Assembly (NCBI GenBank): GCA_963971535.1
Contig: OZ020589.1
Location: 85,778,258 to 85,842,257 of the forward strand
Length of the DNA: 64,000 bases
DNA from: Notolepis coatsorum
Lineage: Eukaryota; Chordata; Actinopteri; Aulopiformes; Paralepididae
Reading direction: 5' to 3'
Positions within the stretch are counted from its first letter, which is position 1. Every line of letters begins with the position of its first letter. A program made the translations under genes and the position numbers. The notes under the pieces were generated by a model. That model worked only from the letters and a program-made list of their open reading frames with translations, did not search any database and was not told the origin of the DNA. Of this stretch, positions 22,891 to 33,875 are shown one piece after another.

Positions 22891-24355
22891 TTTAGCAGCC
22901 TGATGGCCTGGGGATAGAAGCTTCTTCTGAGTCTTTCTGTGCTCGCCTTAAGACTCCGGTATCGCTTGCCTGACCGCAGCAGTTCAAAGAGGCAGTTGTT
23001 CGGGTGGCTGGAGTCCTTGATGATTCTCTTAGCCTTCCCCCTGCACCGCTTGTTGTAAATGTTCTGGAGGGTGGGAAGCCCCCAATTGTGCGTTCGGCTG
23101 AACGTGTCACTCTTTGTAGTCTGCTACGGTCTTGTGCAGTGCTATTCCCAAACCAGGAGGTGATGTTGCCAGTCAGGATGCTCTCTATTGTACATGAGTA
23201 GAAGTTCCTAAGGATCTTCTGACTGACTTGGAACTTTCTTAGGCGCCTGAGGAAGTAGAGGCGTTGTCGTGCCTTCTTCACAACACTGTCAATGTGTGTG
23301 GTCCATGTCAAGTCCTCGGATATGTGGGCTCCGAGGTACTTGAAACTGTTCACTCTCTCAACCGGTGCCCCGTCGATGCTGAGGGGGCTGTAGTCCTTGA
23401 CCCCCGACCTCCTGAAGTCCACAATCATCTCTTTTGTTTTGCTGACGTTCAGGGAGAGGCAGTTCTCCTGACACCACTGTGACAGATTCTCTACCTCTTC
23501 CAGGTAGGCCCTCTCGTCGTTGGCAGAGATCAGGCCCACCACTACTGTGTCATCAGCAAATTTGATGATTGTGTTGTTGTTCCGCTGTGCCACGCAGTCA
23601 TGTGTGTACAGGGAGTAGAGGAGGGGGCTCAGAACACAGCCCTGGGGGGCCCCTATGTTGAGCGTGATGGATGAGGAGGTGCAGTTGCCTGCTCTTACCA
23701 CCTGGGGTCTGCCCGTCAGGAAGTCCAAGACCCACTGGCAGAGGTCATAGTTTAAGCCCAGGGCCCCGTTCCTCGTACCTGGATAACTGAGTTAGCCGGA
23801 TAACTTTAACTGGATAACTGAGTTAGCCGGACTTTCCGGTTCCCCGTACCTGGATTTTCCAAATCACCATGACAACAGATCCAAAAGTTTGAGCCTGGTC
23901 GAAAGCAGAGTTTAAGTTCAAGTTAGCCTGAACCATCGCCACGCCCCCGCAAAGAAGTGACAGCCCGTTTCCTGAAATTATTCCCACAGTCTACGATCTG
24001 CATTATACCATTCTGAATTACGTTTTTGTGCTCCATTCTTCCAGAGGGGGCTTTTGAAATGTAATATAGACCCAAAATGCTGATACTAAATTCACTTTGT
24101 CCTAAATAATGCACGTTATATATACCGTGGCGCTCGCTCGTGCGATGTACACATTATGTGGTTATTTTAATTGTAACTGGGATTAAGATGTCTGATGAGA
24201 TGCGCTGTTTGACGGATTTGAGAAATTGAATGAGCCGTTGACGTCACATTAATGAATGAGGATAAAGAGATAAACTTCATTCAAAACAAAGAATATTCTA
24301 AACACGGGTCTCTCGTTCATTAATGTATAAACAATGAATTTATCCCATCTGGCAC

Positions 24356-24422
24356 AGTGGTGCAGCGGTAGTGCTCAAGCCTGCCAACCCAGTGACCGGG
24401 GTTTAAATCCCCGTGTTTCCAA
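24356..24422 (+). other. tRNA-like module inside Harbinger-like element
   Basis: An A-box-like GGTGCAGCGGTAGTGC is followed by CCGGGGTTTAAATCCCCG, a perfect 5-bp T-stem with a B-box loop. In copy B (about 49395-49468) the loop reads GGTTCAAATCC, closer to consensus. The anticodon stem is weak, so this is tRNA-derived sequence and not a clear tRNA gene. Confidence 0.6.
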
Positions 24423-24582
24423 TATAATTTTTTTGAATATAATATTAATGATTATACGCCAAAGTAGCCTGGTTTTAAGTTAAAATATTATAAATCTACA
24501 TGCATTGAGGATGTCATTCTTTATATAGCTCTCAACGTGCACCAAATTGAATTATTCCTATATTGCAAAAAGAAGGAAAAGA

Positions 24583-24650
24583 CTAGGGTCTCGAACCCCG
24601 GTCGTCTGCGTGATAGTCAAAACAACAACCCGTTAGACCACATTGGAGAT
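24583..24650 (-). other. Second tRNA-like module, opposite strand
   Basis: On the minus strand it reads TGGTCTAACGGGTT (A-box-like), then ACGACCGGGGTTCGAGACCC (T-arm and B box), resembling tRNA-Glu/Asp types. It faces the module at 24356-24422. The equivalent in copy B lies near 49626-49690. Confidence 0.6.
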
Positions 24651-25245
24651 AAGTTAAAGATCGACTATACATCAATCAATGGGTAAGAGAGCCGTATCGT
24701 AATTCTGTATAACAGTTTAACTAATTATTTTCGCTAGCAAGATCTCATTTGATTATTCAATCCAGCAGGCAAGTTTAAAGAAATATAATCTGATTGATTG
24801 AGGTAATGAGGGACTTAAAATTAGCCTATAGATAACGCATTTAACTTGTCGGCGAGGCGATTGAGCCGTATTGCAATCTGTCAATAAAGTTTTAAATCAA
24901 TTAATCAATCAATGCCGTTAGAGAATCAGGATCTCTGCCATCAATACGTGCTGGCTTTTCACCTGAAGCGGCCGCGCGCATTTAGCCTGAGTCGCAAGTC
25001 TGGCTTGAGTTAACGAGACTGAATCCACCTTCGAGGAACAGGAAAATCCCGGCTTCAATCATCTCGTTAACTGAATCTGGATAATGACATCTTGATCGAC
25101 TTAGTTGAACCACGTACGAGGAATGGGGCCCAGGTCCCTGAGCTTGGCTATGAGTTTGGAGGGGACTATGGTATTGAATGCTGAGCTGTAGTCGATGAAC
25201 AGCATTCTCACATAGTTCCCCTGCCTCTTGTCCAGTTGTGATGCT

Positions 25246-26603
25246 GCACTGATAAGCCCTGTACGCTTTGGATGTTTTCAACAACAGTATACAATTTCCT
25301 TGAATCTGTGGAACAAAAGCCATCGTACTATTTGGAGGGGATATTGCTCTAACCTGGAAAAAGGGCACCCCCTCTTATATATAAAAGTATAAAATATTTT
25401 CGCCACTTAAAAGGGCACTTTAGCATGACATTTTTCAACCATGGGGGCACATGGTCAAGTTTAGTCCACTGGAAGGGCACCAAATGGGGCACATCCTCTA
25501 GTTTTCGCAACTAAAAATGGCACTTTAGCATGACGTTTTTCAACCGTGGGCGCACCAGTGTTGCTGCGCCTTCTTGCCCCTCACTGTATTTGCAGCGAAG
25601 CTGCTTGTTAATTTTTTATGTAAAAAAAAAGAGGGGCTACTCAGCCAATCAGAGTAAACGGGCTGTTTCCCAGGCAACAATAGCCCATACCTGTGCACAT
25701 CCCTGCTTACCACTATGTACTATGGTACTATCCTTATACTACTACCTAATCATGCTAATATGTCTATACTACTATGCACTACAGTGTAACACTGCAGTCA
25801 AATAGTTTGATAATATTTGATGAACAATGTCAAATTTAAAAAAATCTAATTTATTTGTAAAGCCCGAAATCACAAAGTAATGTCCCCATGGGCTGGACAA
25901 GTCTTCTTTAAAGTCAAGAAGAAACATCACAATGAATCAAGAACAAAAACCCACCATGAAATCCAAAATAAATGTAAAATAAATGTAAATGCAGACATAC
26001 CCCATCGAAGTGAACAGATTTATTTTTTCTAAAGAATTTAATTATTCATTGTCCAGCATCTCTTTCTATCCTTGTATTGAACATGTTTTTAGTGGATCTA
26101 CAGCACCACATTCAGATTGTAGTATTCCTTTCTCTCCCTGGCTACTCGACAAATTGGGCAATACATTAGGTAGGCAGTGTTCCTGGCTCCAAAAAGGACA
26201 GCTTATTGATTAATTAAAGGTAGAATCAGTAATGCCATCAAACAGCAATCTCAGGACAAAAAAGCCATACTTGGTATTGTGCTTTATTAACCTTTTAGTT
26301 TAGGTCTGACGTGTGGGTTGGAGTTTAGTGACTTATTCTGTGAGTGTCTCCAGATCTCTCTTGGCAGAGCCTGAGATGTGGCCAGCAGTAGCAACCCCTC
26401 CCCTATACCCACTGAAAGCCAACCCAAACATCAGACCAAAACAAAAAATGTAAACAAAGTGCAATACCAAGTGGGGCTCTTTTGTCTAGAGTTCACTGTT
26501 TAGTGACTTTTTTCTGGTAACACCTCTGGCCAAACAGCATGGAGTAAGATGTCAGACCAAGACAAGGCAAAGACCATTGTCCATGAAATGAGACCTTTAG
26601 ACC
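25246..26603. other. Unassigned with minor repeats
   Basis: 25425-25445 and 25520-25545 share CACTTTAGCATGACRTTTTTCAACC, a local duplication. 25850-25905 (TTATTTGTAAAGCCC, then CCCCATGGGCTGGACAAGT) matches 58495-58550 and looks like a fish SINE/LINE tail. No gene is recognised. Confidence 0.4.
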
Positions 26604-26999
26604 TTAACTCATTCAGCGCCGGAACGATATGCCCGATATAGGTCTAGTACGCCACCGCTTTAATCAATGGGGGGACTGCGAGATTTGCGAGTGCTTAAAA
26701 TATATCTTAAATTATAGTTATGGGTCTAATACACCCGTCGATTATCAGTGAGTTCCTTCCAGTCAACATCCATGAAACATCTGTACATTTCCGTTTTATA
26801 CCGTTTTGAATATGAGTAGAAATAGATTCACTATCAGCTCTATCTTTAATTTTTCAAAATGTTCAGTTGCTATTGCATGCACTCATCTGTGTTTCACTAC
26901 ACACATGAGTGCATGCTTACCAACTGTTAGTCTGCAACACTACTATCACCGACAACTAAGAAGGGATATCCCCCCTTGAATGGCCCTTCTAAGGTTTCT

Positions 27000-27278
27000 C
27001 TCCTCCACACTGCCTGTGGTGCATTTTTCCCTATTGTTAGGTTTTAGTGAGTTTTTCCTTACCTTCTCGTGGGGTATGTCTGGGAGTGCTTGCATTCATT
27101 CATTTATTTGCATTTATTTAAAATGTGTTGGACCTTATGGTGTTCATGTTTTATTCTTGATTTATTGTTATGTTTCTTCTTGACTTGTTTAAAGAAGACG
27201 TGTCCGGCCCATGGGGACATTAACATGTGTTGTCGGGCCTTACAAATTAATTTGATTTGATTTGATTTGATTTGAGTA
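27000..27278 (+). mobile_element. LINE 3' end with TTTGA tail
   Basis: A 3' UTR-like stretch ends in repeated TTGATTTGATTTGA, the microsatellite tail typical of several fish LINEs. It lies inside the piggyBac-like element and holds no coding domain. Confidence 0.55.
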
Positions 27279-27723
27279 TAGTTTGGGTGCTTCTGAGTAA
27301 TTTCCACGAAAAGACGCAATAATAGCCCTTTAGTGGAATAAACTTGTAATTTTTCGCCTGATTATCGAATCTTCCTGAAATCAACGCTAGATCATCATTA
27401 TTATCCTTCCTCATGCAAGAATGAAAAGAGCCCTGGACCACAGGGCTCCCCCGCCACCTCCTCCCACCCAACGGCACACAGCCACACACACACAGAGACA
27501 GCGTAGATCGGGGTAGGTAAATATCAGATCAACGATCAAATTCATATATAGTGTTCTTACCTTGTATCTGATCAGTGTTAATTTTTTCATTTTAGTTTTA
27601 GTCTTATACATGTGTCAAATGCTCCTTTTTCGTTTTCATCATATTTAGTCATCTTCATTTATTTTTCGTTTAGTCAGTTTTAGTCAACGACAGGTCTGAG
27701 CATTTTAGTCTTTGTTTAGTCTC

Positions 27724-28420
27724 GATTTAGGCTAAACCACCACCTCTACCAGTGCTGCGTGCTTTCTCCAGGTATGTGTAACGAGGAGGACAGGCCTTGT
27801 TGAGGGATGTATATACCCCTGGCTGGTGCCAGGTCTCAACAAGGCACATGAGGTAAACATTTTTGTCCAGAATGTGGTCATGGATGAGAGAGGATTTTTC
27901 CTTGAGGGTTTGTAAATTAAAATGTTCAATCTTGACTGTTGGTGGGGTGGTGTGTTTCTGCAGGGGCCGGAATACACTGTGATCCACTCCACGTTTCCCA
28001 TCTGTCCTAGTGCTGTGTTTTCTCAAGGGGTGGGGTAGCTACAAATTCCAGGTGCGCCAGTGCCCTGATGACGTCGCACAGGTGCGACGCGCTCAGCTGG
28101 GGACCAGATGGAAGGAATTGTAGCAGGACCATACTGAGAATACACACACTTTTTGCGGGTGCTTCGGTGAATATACCGGGGTCGGCGTAGAAGTCCAAGC
28201 TGTCCTATGGCTGTGATGCACGCTGGAGTGGTGGAGTTGTTGAAAACCAGCAGCTGGGGGGTGGAATATTTCAGTTTCATGCCGGGCATCGATGGAGTTA
28301 GCCAGGCGCTAGCTGTTGTTAGCCATGCACATCCATCCATGATCGCATCATGGTGATAGCCATGCAGTTCCACTGCACTGACTGCAGTCTGGGATATTCC
28401 CATGCAAGCTGGTCTCTGTA
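27724..28420 (-). pseudogene. LINE endonuclease N-terminal fragment (L2/Rex-like)
   Basis: Minus-strand frames encode LLRRPRYIHRSTRKK (28160-28200) and then, in another frame, NLQTLKEKSSLIHDHILD and CLVETWHQPGVYTS with GRGGGLA near 27727. ETW and GRGGGLA are hallmarks of the apurinic-type endonuclease N-terminus of L2/CR1/Rex LINEs. Frames change at least twice. The fragment ends abruptly at 27724, so it is an internal relic. Confidence 0.8.
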
Positions 28421-28935
28421 TTCCACTTGGATTTTTACCAGGGCCGAAAGTTCATCTGTCTTGTTGACCAGTGATCTTAGGTATGTTAGGTATGTTTTCC
28501 TATCGTTATGTAAGCTATGTGTGTTCTATTGTGGTGGGTCAAAACATAATGTAGCGCTCCGTCCTCCCATATATCCCGCAGGGAAACAACACCCACAGCA
28601 TAACAGTGGTGCCCCTACACACGGAACAGTGTGTTGGGGATAAGGGTTCCGCACAGACAATTATGTTTGTTACTTTCCTGTCTGCAAACGAGCTACTGTT
28701 AGCTAGCAAGTAAACAGACTTGACCATAAAGCAAAATTGTATTTTGCAAACTACATTTTGTGTCGTCAGTTGTTGTCAACGATATTGCATGAATAACACA
28801 TCAGGCTGGATGGATGAAAATGAATGGATATCGCTAATAAAAGAAATAACGATTCAAACCTGACTATACTCGTGATTGGCGCTCAAGCGATGGCGAGTTA
28901 ACCCGACTATCATCGTGACTGGCGCTGAATGAGTT

Positions 28936-29235
28936 AAGCTCAGCTAGGCAGTCTGTCTCAATAACGTTGAATCAGGTTTAGCTCAGCCAGGCAGTCTGTC
29001 TCAATAACATTGAGTCAGGTTTAGCTCAGCCAGGCAGTCTGTCTCAATAATGTTAAGTCAGGTTTAGCTCAGCCAGGCAGTCTGTCTCAATAACGTTGAA
29101 TCAGGTTTAGCTCAGCCAGGCAGTCTGTCTCAATAACGTTGGGTTGAGTCAGGTTTAGCTCAGCTAGGCAGTCTGTCTCAATAATGTTGAGTTGAGTCAG
29201 GTTTAGCTCAGCTAGGCAGTCTGTCTCAATAACAA
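28936..29235. repeat. Minisatellite, 43-bp unit
   Basis: Six to seven copies of TTTAGCTCAGCCAGGCAGTC followed by TGTCTCAATAACGTTGAATCAGG, some with a 5-bp extension. It begins right at the TTAA flank of the piggyBac-like element. Confidence 0.92.
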
Positions 29236-29393
29236 AAACAAACATAGTCTTTTACTATTATGAACTTTGCTACTAAGTAATCTACTGTGATTATATACTA
29301 TACTATGATTATCTGTTTCTACTACTATGCACTCAGAGTGTAGCACTCACTACACTAAAACCACAAGAATGAGATACTTGTTCAAGTTCAAGT
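29236..29393. other. Short unassigned stretch
   Basis: Nothing is recognised. Confidence 0.4.
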
Positions 29394-29704
29394 TCTTTAT
29401 TTGTCAAATACACAACATTGCAGGGAATGAAATTATTGTGTTTCGAGCTCAGACTCAACAGTGCAGAATTAACAAACTATAGGTAGTAGTAGTAACATCA
29501 AATAAAATGTAAAAAGTCAATTATTTATAGAATGTGTCTTGCGTGCAGTGTATGTGCATGATAAGGTACAGTGCAGGGTGTGGGTGAGTCCAATAACAAT
29601 AAGTAGTAGTAGTACGATAAATAAAATAAAATATCAAAATGATGTAAGATAAATAAAATATACATTTTTACAGAAATGTACTTGCGTAAAAGTGTATGTG
29701 CATC
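29394..29704 (-). mobile_element. LINE 3' UTR fragment, reverse
   Basis: Starts CAAGTTCAAGTTCTTTATTT on the plus strand, the usual reverse end of fish L2-like LINEs. AT-rich sequence with AGTAGTAGTAGT runs follows. No coding is retained. Confidence 0.55.
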
Positions 29705-29708
29705 TTAA

Positions 29709-30324
29709 AGGGGAGATGAAGCATAGCGATAAACACATAGTCATAGCATCAAATTAGTATTTAGATAAACCACAGAAAAAATCACATTATAAAAATAAGG
29801 CGTTTCTAAGACAAAAGTATTTGTAATGTCCATTTATGTAGCATTTATGAACATGTGCGCCGCCATTTTGTTGCTGACGTCACGGTGTTGGTTTGGTGTA
29901 TACACTGCTAGTTATCTGCATAGTAAACATGGACTGTCGGGTCAGTCAAATGTTGCCTACCAAACAATGGGACCGCGGTGGTTCTTTTTGTATTGCTCCT
30001 GGCTGTTCAAACTAATTTTACCATGTGAAAGAGAGAGGAAAGTTGGTTAATTTCCACAAACTACCAGTGAAAAAAACAGTGTTGTTGGCACGTTGGCTCA
30101 GGCTGGCTGCACTCAGGCGGCGCGATCAGCCTGTTGGACAGGGAATGAAGATCTCCAGCGAACACTTCATTGCCTCGGATTATGTTGTTGGGGGTGGGAG
30201 GTTTGTCCAGAAGACCACTAATCAGCTGAAGCCTGATGCGGTTCCCTCAGTCTTCGACAGACAAACCGGCGCAGGCAGTTCACTGAGTTCAGCGTCGGGA
30301 GCATTTAGCCTGCTGGCTACCTAG
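29709..30324 (+). pseudogene. Kolobok-like 5' end with disabled THAP domain
   Basis: TTAA (29705-29708) is followed by AGGGGAGATGAAGC, a TTAAAGGRR-type terminus. From an ATG at 29929 the frame reads CIAPGCSN, a stop at 30013-30015, then in the same frame KLVNFHKLP, LARWLRL, SSEHFIASDY and LKPDAVPSVFD, ending at 30324. This is the THAP zinc finger (C2CH). The first two Cys are present, the third (CSEHF in the family) is Ser, and the His is kept. THAP domains occur in Kolobok and P-type transposases. No DDE core is present downstream. Confidence 0.78.
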
Positions 30325-30329
30325 CTCCA

Positions 30330-30470
30330 GGTACCAGCGTTAGCTCCCGGGAGCGATGGCTAGCTAGTTAGCACCAGCCGGGTACCGGCGTTAGCTCCCG
30401 GGAGCGATGGCTAGCTAGTTAGCACCAGCCAGGTACCAGCGTTAGCTCCTGTGAGCGATGGCTAGCTAGT
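30330..30470. repeat. Minisatellite, about 58-bp unit
   Basis: Three near-identical copies of GGTACCAGCGTTAGCTCCCG followed by GGAGCGATGGCTAGCTAGTTAG, starting just after the THAP frame. Confidence 0.9.
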
Positions 30471-31640
30471 ATTAAAAAAAAGTATATAAAAAAAAAATTT
30501 AAATTAAGAAATTTAAAAAAAAATGGGGGGGAGGTCCTTTTACTACCCCCTCCTCTCTCTCTGTTTCCCTACCTTTCTTTCTGAAGGTGTTTTTTATTTT
30601 TATTTTTATTTAATTTTTTATTGCTCCATGTATTATGGCAACTGGGGTTATTCGTTAATATAAAATACCACGGTAGTGACAAAATATATTTTCGGGTACC
30701 TTGACAAAGCAGGATGGGCAACGTAGTCTATAGCCTGTTCATCCCTGTCTCTCTCCTCCACAACCTGGCTTGACTAGACATAAGGAGAGAGATGATTACA
30801 ATTAACTGGTACATTCAGGTCCAGAATTGTTGGAATCCCCTGACAAAGATGTGCAAAAAGCTGTACAATTTAAACAATACCATACTGGTAATGAGAAAAT
30901 AGTTGTTTATTCAATGAATGCATGGAGCAGTTCCATCTTATTTCATTTGATACTAACTACTCAGTTCATACAGATTTCAAGTATTCAAATATCAATGATG
31001 AATATTGCATAAGGTTTACACAGTTAATAGATCACCTTCTTGTTTTATATTCATCTTATATGGCAATTAAATCAATGGTGTGTTTGTTTGGGGAGTTTGA
31101 CCTATGTGCCTACCACGTGAAGGTGCATGATCAATGGACAGCACAAAAACAATTTGTGTAGGTGGAGACTAGAGCTACCACAGATAGTAATAAGTTATTA
31201 AGAGTAAGTAATCCATACCATATATATCCTAATAGTTACCTTATTACCATACTTGGCTGAAAACAAACTTTGCTGCCTGTTGTGAATGTGTTTTTCCCTG
31301 TAGGCTAATACATAAGTAGGCATACATTTTTGCAGTTGAGGAAAAATTTGCAGTTGAGTAGGCTATAATGTGCTGTGTTTTTATGTCTTCCATCGAGGAC
31401 CACCTTGGAAATAAGTGTTAATGCTTGTTAATGAATGCTTTTAGGTGATATCCTCAGGAATACAAATTGGTCAAGATCATTTGTTTTTATGTGTTTTTAA
31501 TTTCCAAATAAATCTAATCAAATAAAAAAGCAGTTTTTGCAGTTGAGCTATAGGTGTTGTATATTATACAGCCTTTTCATGCATCTTTATCAAGGGAACC
31601 CTTATCCTAATGATTTAAAAAATAATATTATGATGATACG
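30471..31640. other. AT-rich unassigned sequence
   Basis: Poly-A/T tracts near 30470-30530 and 30585-30625. No gene or element end is recognised before the terminus at 31643. Confidence 0.4.
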
Positions 31641-31654
31641 ATACCCAGATAGCA

Positions 31655-31990
31655 AAAAATGAGTGAATCAACGTTGAAATAGGGTTCAGCAGAAATATTG
31701 AATCTATGTTGAAGCCTGACATCTAAATTATATAGATCGTTGTCTATGACCCTAACGTTGAATCAACATTAGGTGTCAACCATAGCTGATACTATATCAA
31801 TGTTGATTCAACCATCATCTAAATGGTAATATACATGCACATTTTAGTTGATTTTATATTGAATCAATGTTAGACATCAATGTTTATTCAACCATAATCT
31901 AAATGGTAATCTACATGCACATTTTAGTTGATTTTATATTGAATCAATGTTAGACATCAATGTTTATTCAACCATAATCTAAATGTTACT
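31655..31990. repeat. Left subterminal repeats
   Basis: Many copies of TTGAATCAA and TCAATGTT in both orientations, and a direct repeat of about 80 bp (TAGTTGATTTTATATTGAAT and flanks) near 31845-31985. Such arrays are transposase binding sites in plant CACTA elements. Here that role is inference. Confidence 0.75.
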
Positions 31991-32528
31991 CTACTTGTAC
32001 ATTTGTAACTTGTACATCTACTTGTAACTTGTAAAGTTAAGGAATCAATACTGATTAATGTACATTTTACATTAAAATATTGCTGCTGATATGTATAAAT
32101 CATAACATTACATGTTTTTTTCCTGCTGTTAAACACACTATTGTTAAATAAATAATAATACAATTCTTATATGACCATATTTCCAAAAATGTGTGAACAA
32201 AAATGACAACATGGCTTTAATATGAAAATTTATTTTTTTCTAGGGTATCAGAACTTAGTGACTAAAACTTTTTACAAAAAACAAACAGGCTTTCATTAAC
32301 AATATAGCCACTGCCAGAATAGTGACACACATATTGTGTGTGGTGAGCACACGCATTCATGCACAACGAAGACAAGATTGCAATCATTTTAACTATAAAC
32401 TTATGAGCTCAAAGTATGAGCTCACTACTGACTGAAATGTCCAACAAAAAGCATCAATTGTCAAATAACTAGACACATTAACATTAACTAGACTAGATGT
32501 TTGAGGAAATTAGAAAGGGAACAACAAC
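31991..32528. other. Unassigned interior of the large element
   Basis: AT-rich, no coding region or repeat recognised. Confidence 0.4.
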
Positions 32529-32532
32529 TTAA

Positions 32533-32897
32533 CCCTTGTGTCTGATCAGATTCGTATTTGTTTGATAACTTTGCAGTGATGAGCCAACATAATATGTGGC
32601 ATAATCTTTTAATTATCTTGTATTTTTTTTTTTACTCTTCATAAATTGTTTATTCCACTTCAGCCCGATCATAACCACCACATATTCTTTTTTTTGTCAT
32701 ATTTAACAACTCTTTTCAGAAAAGTGGGAGTATTTCATTACAAAAATAATATAAAAAATGGTTATGATCAGGGCTGAAGTTGAATAAAATATTTATGGAA
32801 AAGAAAGTGGGAAATTATTTCAACATAATCTTTTTATGGAGTTTTTCAATTTAGTCCCCTAATAAGAGTATAATATTTTAGTTTTCAGACACAAGGG
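32533..32897. mobile_element. piggyBac-like MITE, 365 bp
   Basis: The ends are CCCTTGTGTCTGA and TCAGACACAAGGG, with TTAA on both sides (32529-32532, 32898-32901). A second, inner inverted repeat pairs the segment near 32650-32695 (CACTTCAGCCCGATCATAAC) with the segment near 32755-32790. Non-autonomous. Confidence 0.88.
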
Positions 32898-33133
32898 TTA
32901 AATATAAACAATGGCATAGGATTTGAATTTAAACACAGTGGAGCTTAGATGATCTACAGTTGTCCACGACTTATCCTCCAAGGCATCTGCTATATAATAA
33001 TCTTCAGATTTACTTAAGTGTTATTAGTAGGTTACAGCAGTAAGCATTAGTTTGCTCAGTCAATTATGGCCAATTCGTTTTATATTGTTTAATACAGTTA
33101 AATAAATAGATAAATGAAAAGCAATTTTTTTTG

Positions 33134-33238
33134 GATTACCCCCCCCCCCCCCCACTGTACCGAAAATAATACCGAACCGTGTCTTCAAAACCGAGGTACG
33201 TACCGAACCGTGGATTTTGTGTACCGTTACACCCCTAA
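33134..33238. mobile_element. hAT-like MITE end
   Basis: ACTGTACCGAAAATAATACC ... GTGTACCGTTACACCCCTAA corresponds to a common fish MITE that begins TTAGGGGTGTAACGGTAC. The other end is replaced by a poly-C run, so the copy is partial. Confidence 0.6.
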
Positions 33239-33284
33239 TGTTTCTATAACTCTCTCCCATATAACTCTCTCCCATACCCTTAAC

Positions 33285-33870
33285 ACCAACCGCTGAAGTG
33301 CCCTTGAGCAAGGCACTAAACCCCCAACTGCTCCAGTGGAGTTGCTCAGTGGCCAATAGTGTCAGACTGTGGTTGTACTGGGGCCTAACAAAATTAATAG
33401 TTGGTTTCAGGTTGGTTGTCAGTTTGGCCATGGGTAGGTAGGGAATTTATTTTATTTTATTTTTTTATTTTATTCTTTCCCACGGCGACTATGGATAGGG
33501 AATTTCTTTATTTAATTAAAATGTTCACAACAACATGGATGCATGTACTCTGCCAGCATGTTTAATATCCATAATACTAAATGTTTGACTAAGATTTCTA
33601 TGAAACTTTATTAAAAAAAAAAAAAAAAAAATTTTTTTTTTTTTTTTATATAATTTTTTCTAAAAACTCATAAAATATATTGGGTCGCACCTAAATCGGC
33701 AGGGTCGGTCGGCAACCTGAAACCAACTATTAATTTTGTTAGGCCTGGGCAGCTCCCAGGTGTGAATGGAACTCTGTGAATGTGAAGCAGGGCGTAGCTG
33801 AAAAAGAGCATCTGTGCTCAGCGAACCTACCCTGGGTAAATAAAGGTTAAAATTAAAAATAAAAAAAATA
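33285..33870 (+). repeat. SINE-like repeat split by a small TIR element
   Basis: CCCTTGAGCAAGGCACTAAA and CCAACTGCTCCAGTGG (33300-33340) and the AGGTGTGAATGG ... GGTAAATAAAGGTTAAAATT end (33757-33870) are familiar parts of fish tRNA-derived repeats. They are separated by the element at 33382-33745. The A/B-box head is not intact here. Confidence 0.6.
33382..33745. mobile_element. Harbinger-like MITE, 364 bp
   Basis: The ends are GGCCTAACAAAATTAATAGT and its inversion, perfect for about 33 bp. A 3-bp duplication, TGG, lies at 33379-33381 and 33746-33748. AT-rich interior with poly-A and poly-T runs at 33610-33650. The SINE-like host sequence rejoins after its removal. Confidence 0.8.
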
Positions 33871-33875
33871 AACAC

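Larger units (their letters stand above)
23762..25130. mobile_element. PIF/Harbinger-like element with tRNA-like modules, copy A
   Basis: The ends are GGCCCCGTTCCTCGTAC and, inverted, GGCCCCATTCCTCGTAC. A 3-bp duplication, CAG, is at 23759-23761 and 25131-25133, the duplication size of PIF/Harbinger elements. No transposase is seen. The interior carries two tRNA-like sequences facing each other (24356-24422 plus, 24583-24650 minus). Copy B is at 48794-50125. Confidence 0.85.
22892..25245 (-). pseudogene. L2-like LINE reverse transcriptase, split by a Harbinger-like element
   Basis: The minus strand from 25245 to 25134 encodes the RT A-box region (MLFIDYSSAFNTIVPSKL). After the insertion (23762-25130), 23758-22892 continues with [19 protein letters not shown], the catalytic [10 protein letters not shown] box, [19 protein letters not shown] and [13 protein letters not shown] frameshift near 23090 scrambles the last part. 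Endonuclease and ORF1 are absent, so the copy was 5'-truncated before the insertion. Host reading is continuous once the insertion and one CAG are removed. Confidence 0.88.
26608..28933. mobile_element. piggyBac-like TTAA element, 2.3 kb, with internal LINE pieces
   Basis: The ends are CTCATTCAGCGCC and GGCGCTGAATGAG, a perfect 13-bp inversion, with TTAA on both sides (26604-26607, 28934-28937). It contains a LINE 3' end with a TTTGATTTGATTTGA tail near 27000-27278 and a minus-strand LINE 5' region (27724-28420). No transposase of its own is seen. Confidence 0.85.

Noticed and set aside
24356-24650. Two functional tRNA genes
   Set aside because: A and B boxes are visible, but anticodon stems are poor and both lie inside a transposon with a second copy elsewhere.
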